DNA of 64,000 nt from an uncultured Flavobacteriales bacterium (GTDB taxonomy: Bacteria > Bacteroidota > Bacteroidia > Flavobacteriales > UBA7312), in contig CAJWWC010000004.1 of the NCBI GenBank assembly GCA_913048435.1, positions 1 to 64,000 of the forward strand, given 5' to 3'. How positions within the stretch are numbered: position 1 is the first letter of the stretch; every line of letters begins with the position of its first letter. The position numbers and the translations under genes were made by a program. The notes below the pieces were generated by a model that ran no database searches, was not told the DNA's origin, and saw only the letters and a list, made by a program, of their open reading frames with translations. Shown piece after piece: positions 1 through 8,320 of the stretch.

Positions 1-1
1 A

Positions 2-1615
2 ATACAAGGAGAAATAGGACCACAAGGAATACAAGGAGAAACAGGACCACAAGGAGAAACAGGACCACAAGGAATACAAGGAGAAATAGGACCACAAGGA
101 ATACAAGGAGAAACAGGACCACAAGGAGAAACAGGACCGCAAGGAATACAAGGAGAAACAGGACCGCAAGGAATACAAGGAGAAATAGGACCACAAGGAA
201 TACAAGGAGAAACAGGACCACAAGGAATACAAGGAGTCGGTGGTGTTACTGAAGTAGGAAATGGTTTAATAATTACAGGAGATGGATCAGAATCAGAACC
301 TTATCAAATATCTCTATTAACTAACAATAATGAATTAAGCAATACCATTGATTCACTGATTCAGGTTATTACGAATCTTGAGTCATCATTAGAAAATTTG
401 TCCTCATTATTAGTATATGGTTGTACTGATCCTAATGCTATTAACTTTGATCCAAATGCAAATGTCAATGTTGGTTGTATTCAACCAATTTATGGTTGTA
501 CGGACAGCTTAGCTCTAAACTATGATGAGTTGGCTAATTATGACAGTGGTTGTGAATATGCTTGTATTTCAAATGTAGTACCTTCTACATATAATTTTGA
601 GTTTGATGGAGTATCAACAGTTTCTTACAGTGGACAAGCTGCTAGATTAGCAACAGCAAAAGATTTATATGACGCGATGAATGCGGATTTGACTGTTACA
701 AGAGCAGATTTAGATGCTTTAGTTGACGACGATAATTCTAAACTATATACTAAGACTGCAGAAAATGACATTAACAGAGAGGTTATCATTGGTCACTTAA
801 ATGGAATTTTAGATGATTATGCTGCAAACTCAGCTGCATTTGAAGCAGGTACAGTTGCTTCGGCTGGCGTTGCTGGTATTAACGCAAGTGGGTATGAGTT
901 AAATGCTAACGGATGGGAAGCTGATCAGCTTTATGCTAAAATGCTAATTGGAGCTCTTTGTTTAGAGCAAGTTAACTATGATTACTTAACAAAAATGTAT
1001 GTTGATAATGAAGACAGAAATTACTCTGAAGGTAATGTATATACAAAAAGAGAACACTATTTCGACGAAGCATATGGATACGTTTATGGCTTAGATGATG
1101 ATGACGCTACAGCTGAAATAAATAATGGATTACTATTAGGAAAGTATCTTAATAAGCATACTGGACCTGGCGAAGGATCTGGAAACGACTGGAGGGGTGA
1201 CGCATACAATGCATTTAAAGCGGGTAGACAAGCTATTGTTGATAATTGTGAAGATGAACTAAATAATCAAATTACAATAATTAATACTACATTATCATAT
1301 GTAGTAGCTTGGCATGCTGAAGATTACTTAAGAGATGCCGCAGAAGATTTAACTAATGATCCTGAAAAATATTTCCACGCAGTTTCTGAGGCCTGGGGTT
1401 TTGTATATAGCCTACAGTTTACAAAGATGACTGATGGCGAACCAATATTTAATCACTCTGAAGTAATGACAATGATTACAACTTTAGAAGATGGAGATGG
1501 TACAGGAAATGGAGCATATGGTCTAAATGAAACTACTTTAATAGATATGGCTGATAATATTGCTCAGACTGTAAACTATGATATGCTGTCCCAGTGGCTG
1601 GAAAGTATCCAGTAA
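2..1615 (+). CDS. Collagen-like / GCTD-repeat / DUF4856 secreted protein, 5' end missing
   Basis: The reading frame is open from the first bases of the window to the stop at 1615, so only the last ~537 residues are present and no start is visible. In order: about 25 collagen-type Gly-X-Y triplets ([12 protein letters not shown]) at 8-232; a short [15 protein letters not shown] linker; a leucine/isoleucine-rich stretch (about 335-415) that looks like a trimerising coiled coil; two Cys-rich YGCTD repeats (416-553); then a domain of ~340 residues matching DUF4856 as I remember it ([14 protein letters not shown] opening, [19 protein letters not shown]-like [13 protein letters not shown]). Collagen-like and GCTD repeats are typical of exported Bacteroidota proteins, so a surface location is inferred. 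Function is unknown. Any signal peptide would lie upstream of the window. Confidence 0.85.
   Translation: MQGEIGPQGIQGETGPQGETGPQGIQGEIGPQGIQGETGPQGETGPQGIQGETGPQGIQGEIGPQGIQGETGPQGIQGVGGVTEVGNGLIITGDGSESEPYQISLLTNNNELSNTIDSLIQVITNLESSLENLSSLLVYGCTDPNAINFDPNANVNVGCIQPIYGCTDSLALNYDELANYDSGCEYACISNVVPSTYNFEFDGVSTVSYSGQAARLATAKDLYDAMNADLTVTRADLDALVDDDNSKLYTKTAENDINREVIIGHLNGILDDYAANSAAFEAGTVASAGVAGINASGYELNANGWEADQLYAKMLIGALCLEQVNYDYLTKMYVDNEDRNYSEGNVYTKREHYFDEAYGYVYGLDDDDATAEINNGLLLGKYLNKHTGPGEGSGNDWRGDAYNAFKAGRQAIVDNCEDELNNQITIINTTLSYVVAWHAEDYLRDAAEDLTNDPEKYFHAVSEAWGFVYSLQFTKMTDGEPIFNHSEVMTMITTLEDGDGTGNGAYGLNETTLIDMADNIAQTVNYDMLSQWLESIQ
8..232 (+). repeat. Collagen-like Gly-X-Y coding repeat array
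   Basis: About 25 consecutive in-frame GXY triplets, built from near-identical 27-base units ([12 protein letters not shown]) with some 18-base units (GPQ-GET). Differences are almost limited to aca/ata and cca/ccg. The array probably continues upstream of the window. The uniformity at DNA level suggests recent expansion or homogenisation. Confidence 0.92.
416..553 (+). repeat. Two GCTD Cys-rich protein repeats
   Basis: Two in-frame units, 416-478 and 491-553, each starting YGCTD, with a central A-x-N-(Y/F) core and ending in Gly-Cys. This matches the YGCTDPxAxNYxPxAxxDDGSC repeat of exported Bacteroidota proteins. The cysteines at both ends of each unit suggest disulphide-stabilised or metal-binding mini-domains. 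Confidence 0.75.
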
Positions 1616-1641
1616 CAGAGCGTTTGTATTAAATTTATTTT

Positions 1642-1677
1642 AAAAAACGGAAGAGAATCTTTCGATAATCTTCCGTT
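1642..1677 (-). terminator. Rho-independent terminator after tRNA-Leu
   Basis: On the minus strand a 9-bp stem (AACGGAAGA / TCTTCCGTT, 1677-1669 with 1654-1646) is followed directly by a run of T. It sits 4 bases past the tRNA-Leu 3' end. On the plus strand the same hairpin follows the stop at 1615 but has no T-run. Confidence 0.75.
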
Positions 1678-1680
1678 ATG

Positions 1681-1766
1681 TACCCAGGGCGGGACTTGAA
1701 CCCGCACGGACATTACTGTCCATTGGATTTTAAGTCCAACGTGTCTACCAATTCCACCACCTGGGC
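1681..1766 (-). tRNA. tRNA-Leu (anticodon UAA)
   Basis: 86 nt, starting GCCCAGG at 1766, with acceptor partner CCTGGGT and discriminator A at 1681. The anticodon stem TTGGA/TCCAA encloses loop CTTAAAA, giving anticodon UAA, which reads UUA. The long variable arm (GGACAGTAATGTCC region) is the class II form expected of tRNA-Leu. The TΨC arm GGTTCAAGTCC is intact. The 3' CCA is not encoded and must be added after transcription. Confidence 0.95.
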
Positions 1767-1780
1767 GTTGTAGTTTAAAC

Positions 1781-1809
1781 AATAAAAACCTCTTAACAAA
1801 ATTAAGAGG
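1781..1809 (-). terminator. Terminator-like hairpin between tRNA-Gly and tRNA-Leu
   Basis: On the minus strand CCTCTTAA and TTAAGAGG (1809-1802 with 1796-1789) form an 8-bp stem with a 5-base loop, followed by TTTTTATT. It lies 6 bases after tRNA-Gly and 22 bases before tRNA-Leu, so it should at least reduce read-through between them. Confidence 0.65.
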
Positions 1810-1815
1810 ATTTTG

Positions 1816-1887
1816 AGCGAGTGATGGGATTTGAACCCACGACCCTCACCTTGGCAAGGTGATGCTCTACCCCTGAGCTACACTCGC
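1816..1887 (-). tRNA. tRNA-Gly (anticodon GCC)
   Basis: 72 nt, with acceptor GCGAGTG pairing CACTCGC and discriminator T at 1816. The anticodon stem TCACC/GGTGA encloses loop TTGCCAA, giving anticodon GCC. The D arm AGCTCAGGGGTAGAGC and TΨC arm GGTTCAAATCC are intact. CCA is not encoded. It lies 55 bases downstream of the mutS stop on the same strand. Confidence 0.95.
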
Positions 1888-1942
1888 AATTGGAGGGTAA
1901 ATTTAATATATTTTATAGATTACACAAACCCTCTTTTGTTTT

Positions 1943-4555
1943 TTATTTACCGGTCATTTTTTTTATCTCATTCAATTTCATCAATGCCTCAACAGGTGTT
2001 AATGAATTGATATCTAAATCTTGAATTTCGTCTCTGATACACTCCAAAGTAGGATCATCTAATTGGAAGAAACTCAATTGCATTTCATCATCTTTGACCA
2101 TTAAGTCTTTTGCCTTATTTTCTTGTGAAGAATGTGCTTTTTCTAAACGTTTCATTATGATGTTGGCTCTATCAACTACTAAATTAGGCATTCCTGCCAT
2201 TTTTGCCACGTGAATTCCAAAACTATGTTCACTACCACCTTGAATTAGTTTCCTCAAAAATATTATCTTATTGTTTATCTCTTTAACTGATACATTAAAG
2301 TTTTTAATCCTTTTAAAAGAATTAGTCATTTCATTTAATTCATGATAATGTGTAGCAAATAATGTTTTGGCTTGTGTGATATGTTGATGTAAAAACTCAG
2401 CTATGGCCCAAGCTATGGAAATACCATCATAAGTACTTGTTCCTCTTCCAATTTCGTCGAGTAGTATTAAACTTCTATCAGAAACATTATTTAGTATACT
2501 TGCTGTTTCATTCATTTCTACCATAAAAGTAGATTCTCCCTGAGAAATGTTATCAGAAGCTCCTACTCTAGTAAAAATTTTGTCTACTAAACCAATTGTA
2601 GCACTTTCGGCTGGAACAAAGCACCCTATTTGAGCAAGTAAAACTATTAATGCTGTTTGTCTTAAAATAGCTGACTTACCTGACATATTAGGACCGGTAA
2701 TCATAATAATCTGCTGTTGATCTCTATCCAAATATATATCATTGGCAATATATTCTTCTCCAACAGCTATTTGCTGTTCAATAACAGGATGCCTTCCATT
2801 TTTTATACTTAAATCATAATCTAATGAAATTTGAGGCTTTGAGTAACGATACCTTTTAGAAAGTTTTGCAAAAGAATTTAATACATCTAATTGGGCTACA
2901 CGCTTAGCATTAATTTGTACATCATTAATAAAATCTAATAAACTTTGTACTAAATTATTGAATAATTGAGTTTCAAGAGTTAATATTTTTTCTTCAGCTC
3001 CTAAAATTTTCACTTCTAATTCTTTTAACTCCTGAGTTATATAGCGTTCCGCGTTCACTAATGTTTGCTTTCTAATCCACTCCTCAGGCACTTTATCTTT
3101 ATGTGTATTACGTACTTCTAAATAATAACCAAAGACATTATTAAAAGCTATCTTCAGTGAAGGGATAGCAGTACGTTCCGTTTCCCTCTCTAGTATTTTC
3201 TGAAGTAGGAAATGACTGTCCTTAGAAATAGACCTTAAGTCATCAAGCTCCTTGTTTACTCCTTTAGCAATAACTGAACCTTTATTGATAGCTACAGGTG
3301 CATTATCATCAATTTCATTATCAATTCGATTTCTTATAAACTCACACAAATTAATTTGGTCAGCGATTTGAATAAGTGCCTTATTATTAGAATTTTCTAA
3401 AAATACTTTAATTGGTTCAATGGATATTAAAGCACGTTTTAGCTGAACAACTTCTCTGGGATTAATTCGAGAAGTAGCTACCTTAGAAATGAGACGTTCT
3501 AAATCCCCTATCTCTTTGATGTGATTAATAACATGTTCCTTTTCAGTGCTTTCTATCATTAACATTTCGACAGCAGATAAACGGTCTTCAATGAGTTGTT
3601 TTTCTTTTAGTGGAAAAGCTACCCATCTTTTTAACAATCTTGAACCCATTGGTGTTACAGTATAGTCTAAAATATCTACTAAAGTGGTCGCCCCTTCATT
3701 AGAAGAATGAAATAATTCTAAATTTCTAATTGTAAAGCGATCCATCCAAACATACTTTGATTCTTCTATACGTTGAAGGTTCGAGATATGCTTAACATGA
3801 AAGTGTTGAGTTTCATGTAAATAGTGTAAAGCTGCCCCCGCCGCTATAGTACCTTCTTTAAATATTTCAACTCCAAAACCTTTGAGTGTAAGTGTACCAA
3901 AATGATTTAAAAGCTTTTCTTGGGTAAATTCAAATGAAAAAACCCAATCTTCAAGAGTACTTATGTAAAATTTATCACCAAATAAATCTAAAAATTTTTT
4001 GTGATGTAGTTTTTGAAAAATAATTTCTGAAGGATTAAAACTTTGCAATAACTTTCCAATGTATTCATCTTGCCCTTGAGCAACTAAAAATTCACCTGTA
4101 GAAATTTCTAGTAAAGAAAGCCCAATATCTTTTGTACCAAAATGAATAGACGCTAAAAAATTATTAACCTTGTGGTCTAGTACTTTATCGTTGTAGGAAA
4201 CGCCCGGAGTTACTAATTCGGTTACACCACGTTTTACAATTTTTTTAGTCGCTTTAGGATCTTCTATTTGATCACATATGGCAACCCGCTGACCCGCTCT
4301 AACTAACTTCGGCAAATAGGTGTCCAACGCATGGTGTGGAAAACCAGCCAAAGCATCGTTAGAAGAACCATTTGATCGTTTAGTAAGTGTAATGCCTAAA
4401 ATCTTAGATGACAGCACAGCATCATTACCGAAAGTTTCATAAAAATCACCAACTCTAAACAATAACATAGCATTAGGGTATTTAGCCTTAATACTATTGT
4501 ATTGCTTCATAAGGGGTGTCACTTTTGATAGTGTTGTATTTTTTTTAGCAGCCAA
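1943..4555 (-). CDS. mutS: DNA mismatch repair protein MutS
   Basis: MutS recognises mispairs and small loops and starts methyl-independent mismatch repair with MutL. At 870 residues it has the full family length. The mismatch-reading motif GDFYETF is at residues 36-42 (Phe-x-Glu). The C-terminal ATPase has a Walker A GPNMSGKS near residue 620, a Walker B/signature [12 protein letters not shown], and ATHYHEL. The start is a TTG at 4553-4555, preferred because MAAKK... followed by [15 protein letters not shown] is the normal N-terminus in Bacteroidota; the next ATG (residue 16) would cut this off. The RNA methyltransferase at 4595 is divergent, leaving only 39 bases between them. The two tRNA genes follow on the same strand. 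Confidence 0.97.
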   Translation of the reverse strand: MAAKKNTTLSKVTPLMKQYNSIKAKYPNAMLLFRVGDFYETFGNDAVLSSKILGITLTKRSNGSSNDALAGFPHHALDTYLPKLVRAGQRVAICDQIEDPKATKKIVKRGVTELVTPGVSYNDKVLDHKVNNFLASIHFGTKDIGLSLLEISTGEFLVAQGQDEYIGKLLQSFNPSEIIFQKLHHKKFLDLFGDKFYISTLEDWVFSFEFTQEKLLNHFGTLTLKGFGVEIFKEGTIAAGAALHYLHETQHFHVKHISNLQRIEESKYVWMDRFTIRNLELFHSSNEGATTLVDILDYTVTPMGSRLLKRWVAFPLKEKQLIEDRLSAVEMLMIESTEKEHVINHIKEIGDLERLISKVATSRINPREVVQLKRALISIEPIKVFLENSNNKALIQIADQINLCEFIRNRIDNEIDDNAPVAINKGSVIAKGVNKELDDLRSISKDSHFLLQKILERETERTAIPSLKIAFNNVFGYYLEVRNTHKDKVPEEWIRKQTLVNAERYITQELKELEVKILGAEEKILTLETQLFNNLVQSLLDFINDVQINAKRVAQLDVLNSFAKLSKRYRYSKPQISLDYDLSIKNGRHPVIEQQIAVGEEYIANDIYLDRDQQQIIMITGPNMSGKSAILRQTALIVLLAQIGCFVPAESATIGLVDKIFTRVGASDNISQGESTFMVEMNETASILNNVSDRSLILLDEIGRGTSTYDGISIAWAIAEFLHQHITQAKTLFATHYHELNEMTNSFKRIKNFNVSVKEINNKIIFLRKLIQGGSEHSFGIHVAKMAGMPNLVVDRANIIMKRLEKAHSSQENKAKDLMVKDDEMQLSFFQLDDPTLECIRDEIQDLDINSLTPVEALMKLNEIKKMTGK

Positions 4556-4569
4556 GAGTCTATTTTATA

Positions 4570-4577
4570 TAGTTTTG
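4570..4577 (+). promoter_or_regulatory. Bacteroidota -7 motif (TAGTTTTG)
   Basis: Exact TAnnTTTG match ending 17 bases before the ATG at 4595. No clear -33 TTTG is seen, and the upstream side is mutS coding sequence. Confidence 0.55.
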
Positions 4578-4594
4578 TACTTTTATTAGAAAAG

Positions 4595-5122
4595 ATGCGT
4601 AAGTTAAAAAATAAGGAGCTAAAAAGACTCAATTTAAAAGAATTTAAAAACAAAAAAAAATTACCTGTAGTAATTGTGTTAGATAATATACGAAGCTCAC
4701 ATAATGTAGGTTCTGTTTTTAGAACTTCTGATGCTTTTTTGATTAAAAAAATTATGCTTTGTGGAATATGTCCAGTACCTCCTAAAAACGAAATTCGTAA
4801 AACAGCTCTAGGTGCAACAGAATCTGTTGAATGGGAATACTTTAGTAAAAGTACTGATTGCATAAATATACTTGCTAAAAAAGGCTATAAAATAATTAGT
4901 ATAGAACAAGCAGATAACGCCACATACCTTAACAATTTTTCAACAGAAAAATCTCAAAAAATGGCTTTAGTTTTTGGTAACGAAGTAAATGGTATAATGG
5001 AAGAAATTATTCAACAAAGTGACGAAGTTATAGAAATACCCCAATACGGAACTAAACACTCATTAAATTTATCAGTAAGTGTTGGCATAGTGCTATGGGA
5101 TTTATTTCTAAAAATAAGTTAA
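4595..5122 (+). CDS. TrmH/SpoU-family RNA 2'-O-methyltransferase
   Basis: 175 residues, a minimal SPOUT enzyme that would methylate a ribose 2'-OH of tRNA or rRNA using S-adenosylmethionine. All three SpoU motifs are visible: motif 1 NIRSSHNVGSVFRTSD (about residues 31-46), motif 2 ALVFGNEVNGI, and motif 3 IPQYGTKHSLNLSVSVGI, which supplies the knotted cofactor site. There is a basic lysine-rich N-terminus (residues 1-25) and no separate RNA-binding domain such as L30e. The target (tRNA Gm18, Cm/Um34 or an rRNA site) cannot be settled from sequence. The start is supported by the -7 motif 17 bases upstream. It is transcribed divergently from mutS. Confidence 0.9.
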   Translation: MRKLKNKELKRLNLKEFKNKKKLPVVIVLDNIRSSHNVGSVFRTSDAFLIKKIMLCGICPVPPKNEIRKTALGATESVEWEYFSKSTDCINILAKKGYKIISIEQADNATYLNNFSTEKSQKMALVFGNEVNGIMEEIIQQSDEVIEIPQYGTKHSLNLSVSVGIVLWDLFLKIS

Positions 5123-5303
5123 TTATTATGTTTTGAAATAATCTATTACGATTAATATAATGCCAAAAATTAAATAGTCTGATTTTTTTTAATTAATGAT
5201 TTACAATGCAATGCTAGAACAATTTAAATTTTATTGTGCTGACATTGTTAACAATTTGATATTCAAAATCATAATATACAGATATATAATTAGTCTAAAA
5301 ACA

Positions 5304-5311
5304 TATATTTG
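5304..5311 (+). promoter_or_regulatory. Bacteroidota -7 motif (TATATTTG)
   Basis: Exact TAnnTTTG match 35 bases before the ATG at 5347, in a 224-base AT-rich intergenic region (5123-5346) that shows nothing else I can name. No good -33 element is visible. Confidence 0.55.
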
Positions 5312-5346
5312 CAATTAAACAATTTAATATTTAATAATATTTCAAA

Positions 5347-7095
5347 ATGAAAAATATGTACTTTTTGAGATTACCTCTTTTATTTTCGATCGTACTGTTA
5401 ATCAGTTCTTGCGGACTTGATTTAATGGTTTCAAAATTTAATACGCTCAACTTCACTGTTACTCCTACCCAAGTGGAGGTTCATGGAGGAAATATAGAAG
5501 TTGAACTTGAAGTTAAAATTCCTGAAAAATATTTTCAAAAAACTGCTGAAGCAGATTTCAGAGTAATGCTCGCTCCATCCGATGATAGTGAATCCAAGGT
5601 ATTTTTTAATCCTGTAAAACTTCAAGGAGAAAAAATTTCTAGCAATGGCAAAACCATTGGTTATATTTCTGGAGGAAAATTTAAGTATAAAAGTAGTGTA
5701 AAGTATAGTAAGGAAATGGCTGATTATGACTTATTCGCTACTGCTGTTGCAACAATGAATGACAATACTAAGAGCCTTGGTGCTGTTAAAGTTGCAGATG
5801 GTGTAATGGCAACAGCTACAAGAGTTAGAAACAGCGAAGAACCTGCCATTTCAAATCATAATTACGAAAAAGTTACTGTACTAGAACAAACTGCAGTAAT
5901 TTACTTTACAGTAAATCAATCTAATATTAGATATTCACAAAAAAGTTCAGATGAAATTAAAAGACTTAAAGATTTTGCTAAACTTGGATATGAAACTAAA
6001 AACATAGAAATATCTTCTTATGCCTCGCCTGAGGGAACACTTGATGTAAATGATAAAGTATCTGATAACAGAAATGAATCTAGCTTAAAATTCGCAAAAC
6101 AGTTAATGAAAGAGCTAAATGTTAAAGGATCAAATAATAATGAATTATACATCAAAAGCTCAAAAGGTGAAGATTGGGAAGGATTCAATAAATTGGTAAA
6201 TTCATCCAATATGAAAGATAAAAGAAAAGTTCTAAATATTGTTAGAAACCAAAAAGATCCTCAAAAAAGAGAAGAATCAATTCGGGACATGGCTGAAATA
6301 TACGATGCCATTGAAGATGATGTACTTCCTAAATTGAGAAAAGCAACTATTACACTTAGAGTTTATCAACCTAAAAAAAGCGATGGAGAGATAGCATATC
6401 TTAGTACATCTGACCCATCTAAATTAGATATTAAAGAAATGTTGTATGCGGCCTCTTTAGGTAAAATTTCTATTGAAGAAGTGTATAATAAAGAATATGG
6501 AGAATATTACTTAGATACTTCTTTTGTAAAAGACGTTAGTACATCCAAAATGATTTATGAAAAAATAATTGAATTATTCCCTGATGATTACAGATCGTAT
6601 AACAATCTAGCCGCTATTTACATTAATGAAAAAAACATAAACAAGGCAACTGATATGTTGGGTAAAGCTTCAAAATACAATGCAAATGCTGTTGAAGTAA
6701 ATGAAAACAAAGGTATCATCGCAGCATTAGAAGAAGATTATGAGAGGGCAACAACGCTATATAATTCAACAAATGCTTCAGATATTAACAAAGGTATTCT
6801 TGCTATTAAAACTGGAAATTACGACAAAGCGACAAAATTACTGAAAGGTAATGGTTATAATTCAACTTTAGCCAAATTGATGAATGGAATGCCTGTTACG
6901 ACAACAGATAACTCTGCAGAAGGTAATTATCTGAATGCTATAATAAACGCTCGACTTGGCGATATTGATAAGTGCGTAGAATATTTATCGAAATCTATCG
7001 ACATGAATCCCCAATACAAAAACGAAGCCAGTAAAGATTTTGAGTTCAAAAGTCTTAATGACAACACCGTATTTCAATCTTTAATTAGAAATTAA
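5347..7095 (+). CDS. Lipoprotein with OmpA-like and TPR regions
   Basis: 582 residues. A type II signal peptide ends in lipobox ISSC with Cys22, so an outer-membrane lipoprotein is expected. The middle part (about residues 185-340) has an OmpA/MotB-like layout: IYFTVNQSNIRYSQ, then a SYASPEGTLDVNDKVSDNR stretch recalling the peptidoglycan-binding SPEG...N..LS..RA signature. The C-terminal third (about 390-560) contains helical TPR-type repeats (DYRSYNNLAAIYINEKNINKATDML). Proteins of this layout occur singly in Bacteroidota and are thought to link the envelope to peptidoglycan; the specific role is unknown. It has its own promoter motif and converges with the kinase gene at 7123. Confidence 0.75.
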   Translation: MKNMYFLRLPLLFSIVLLISSCGLDLMVSKFNTLNFTVTPTQVEVHGGNIEVELEVKIPEKYFQKTAEADFRVMLAPSDDSESKVFFNPVKLQGEKISSNGKTIGYISGGKFKYKSSVKYSKEMADYDLFATAVATMNDNTKSLGAVKVADGVMATATRVRNSEEPAISNHNYEKVTVLEQTAVIYFTVNQSNIRYSQKSSDEIKRLKDFAKLGYETKNIEISSYASPEGTLDVNDKVSDNRNESSLKFAKQLMKELNVKGSNNNELYIKSSKGEDWEGFNKLVNSSNMKDKRKVLNIVRNQKDPQKREESIRDMAEIYDAIEDDVLPKLRKATITLRVYQPKKSDGEIAYLSTSDPSKLDIKEMLYAASLGKISIEEVYNKEYGEYYLDTSFVKDVSTSKMIYEKIIELFPDDYRSYNNLAAIYINEKNINKATDMLGKASKYNANAVEVNENKGIIAALEEDYERATTLYNSTNASDINKGILAIKTGNYDKATKLLKGNGYNSTLAKLMNGMPVTTTDNSAEGNYLNAIINARLGDIDKCVEYLSKSIDMNPQYKNEASKDFEFKSLNDNTVFQSLIRN

Positions 7096-7122
7096 ATTTC
7101 AATATAAAACTTTTGATATTTT

Positions 7123-7755
7123 TTACAATAAAGAAATTCGATTAATTCCTTTTTCGTAAGACTTATTTGTCAAGTCTACTAATTGATTTAAAACATTGGC
7201 ATTATTTACAAAATCGACTTCACTAACATCTACTACTAAAACTGGAAATTCATTATATTTTTTGAAGAAATCGAAATACTTATTTTGTATATCAAAGAGG
7301 TAATTATCTGAGATATTTTGTTCATAACTTCGTCCTCTTTTTCTAATATTTTTTTGAAGTCGTTTAACACTGGAATGTAGATATATAATTAAATCAGGCT
7401 TTGGTAAATTTTTTAATGCTATTTCAGATAGTCTATTAAATAATAATAGCTCGTCATCACTAAGATTGTTTTCTGCGAATAACTTAGATTTTACGAAGAA
7501 ATAATCGGAAACAATTCCTTTGGAAAATAAATCCTGATCACGCAAATCACCCATTTGCCTGTAACGTTCTGCCATAAAAAAAAGCTCTAGAGAGAAAGCA
7601 TACCGATCGGGTTTATTGTAAAACTTAGGTAGAAAAGGGTTGTCAGCAAACTCTTCTAATACAACACGATAACCAAGTTCTTCAGCCAACATCTTTGAAA
7701 AGGTAGTTTTACCAACACCTATATTTCCCTCAATTGTTATAAATTGATAATTCAT
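7123..7755 (-). CDS. Deoxynucleoside kinase family protein
   Basis: 210 residues. Deoxynucleoside kinases phosphorylate salvaged deoxynucleosides to monophosphates with ATP. The P-loop GNIGVGKTTF is at residues 10-19, the catalytic Glu region is VVLEEFADNPFLPKFY, and the lid is RKRGRSYE. The usual DRS/DR motif appears as SDYFF, a divergence worth noting. The ATG at 7753-7755 is chosen over an in-frame ATG at 7785 because it forms an ATGA overlap with the folK stop and opens directly into the family N-terminus. It is co-transcribed with folK. A paralogue lies at 13162-13776. Substrate preference (dA, dG, dC or dT) cannot be read from the sequence. Confidence 0.85.
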   Translation of the reverse strand: MNYQFITIEGNIGVGKTTFSKMLAEELGYRVVLEEFADNPFLPKFYNKPDRYAFSLELFFMAERYRQMGDLRDQDLFSKGIVSDYFFVKSKLFAENNLSDDELLLFNRLSEIALKNLPKPDLIIYLHSSVKRLQKNIRKRGRSYEQNISDNYLFDIQNKYFDFFKKYNEFPVLVVDVSEVDFVNNANVLNQLVDLTNKSYEKGINRISLL

Positions 7756-8237
7756 AATTTTATCACATCGGAATTGTCTTTGCAAGAATACAACAATTGA
7801 CGAATTGTTCTATCAAATTTTGGATGAATTATATCGGGAGCAATTTCTTCCAAAGGTAATAAAGCAAATCTTCTGTTATGCAAATGTTGATGAGGTATTA
7901 TTAGATCTCTAAAATTAATTGTTTCAGTATTAAATAGAAGAATATCAATATCAATAGTCCTTGCTTGATAATCATCAGAACTGATTCTTTCCCTGCCTAG
8001 TTTTTGCTCAATTTCAAGACAATTTTTCAATATTTCATTCGGCTGCAAGACGGTATTTAACTTTACAGCTTGATTGATGAAATTATTTTCATGTTGAAAA
8101 CCCCAAGGAGGTGATACATAAAAAGACGATTTGCATTTGATAACACCAAGTCTCAATTTTAATAACTTTATTGCTCGATGAAACAACTCTTTTGAATCTC
8201 CCATGTTACTTCCTAAAAGTAAATACACTGTATTCAT
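7752..8237 (-). CDS. folK: 6-hydroxymethyl-7,8-dihydropterin pyrophosphokinase
   Basis: 161 residues, typical HPPK length. HPPK transfers pyrophosphate from ATP to 6-hydroxymethyl-dihydropterin in folate synthesis. Visible motifs are LLLGSNMGD at the N-terminus, the pterin-site SPPWGFQ region (YVSPPWGF), and the signature RTIDIDILLF followed by LIIPHQHLHNRRFALLPL. The ATG at 8235-8237 lies 23 bases after a -7 motif. Its stop overlaps the kinase start by 4 bases, so pterin and deoxynucleoside salvage steps are made from one message. Confidence 0.96.
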   Translation of the reverse strand: MNTVYLLLGSNMGDSKELFHRAIKLLKLRLGVIKCKSSFYVSPPWGFQHENNFINQAVKLNTVLQPNEILKNCLEIEQKLGRERISSDDYQARTIDIDILLFNTETINFRDLIIPHQHLHNRRFALLPLEEIAPDIIHPKFDRTIRQLLYSCKDNSDVIKL

Positions 8238-8260
8238 AAAAACGAAAATATATAAAGACT

Positions 8261-8268
8261 CAAAATTA
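8261..8268 (-). promoter_or_regulatory. Bacteroidota -7 motif for folK (TAATTTTG)
   Basis: The plus strand reads CAAAATTA, i.e. TAATTTTG on the minus strand, ending 23 bases before the folK ATG. It is back-to-back with an identical motif for sppA at 8292-8299. Confidence 0.6.
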
Positions 8269-8291
8269 AACTAACTAATCCTAAAAAAATG

Positions 8292-8299
8292 TAATTTTG
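8292..8299 (+). promoter_or_regulatory. Bacteroidota -7 motif for sppA (TAATTTTG)
   Basis: Exact TAnnTTTG, 21 bases before the sppA ATG at 8321. A possible TTG start at 8297 lies inside this motif and is therefore not used. Confidence 0.65.
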
Positions 8300-8320
8300 T
8301 TAAATACAAACACAAAACAC

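Noticed and set aside
8..232. Direct repeats considered as a CRISPR array or tandem DNA satellite
   Set aside because: Units are in frame, there are no unique spacers, and they encode Gly-X-Y triplets.
1576..1782. A 68-codon minus-strand frame over the tRNA-Leu region
   Set aside because: It is mostly the tRNA-Leu gene and terminator translated by chance; the tRNA structure explains the sequence.
1681..1887. tRNA-Gly/tRNA-Leu as an integration site for a mobile element
   Set aside because: No integrase, no duplicated tRNA 3' end and no foreign cargo are seen on either side.
8297..8320. TTG start for sppA eight codons upstream
   Set aside because: The TTG is part of the -7 promoter motif TAATTTTG; the ATG at 8321 begins the signal anchor.
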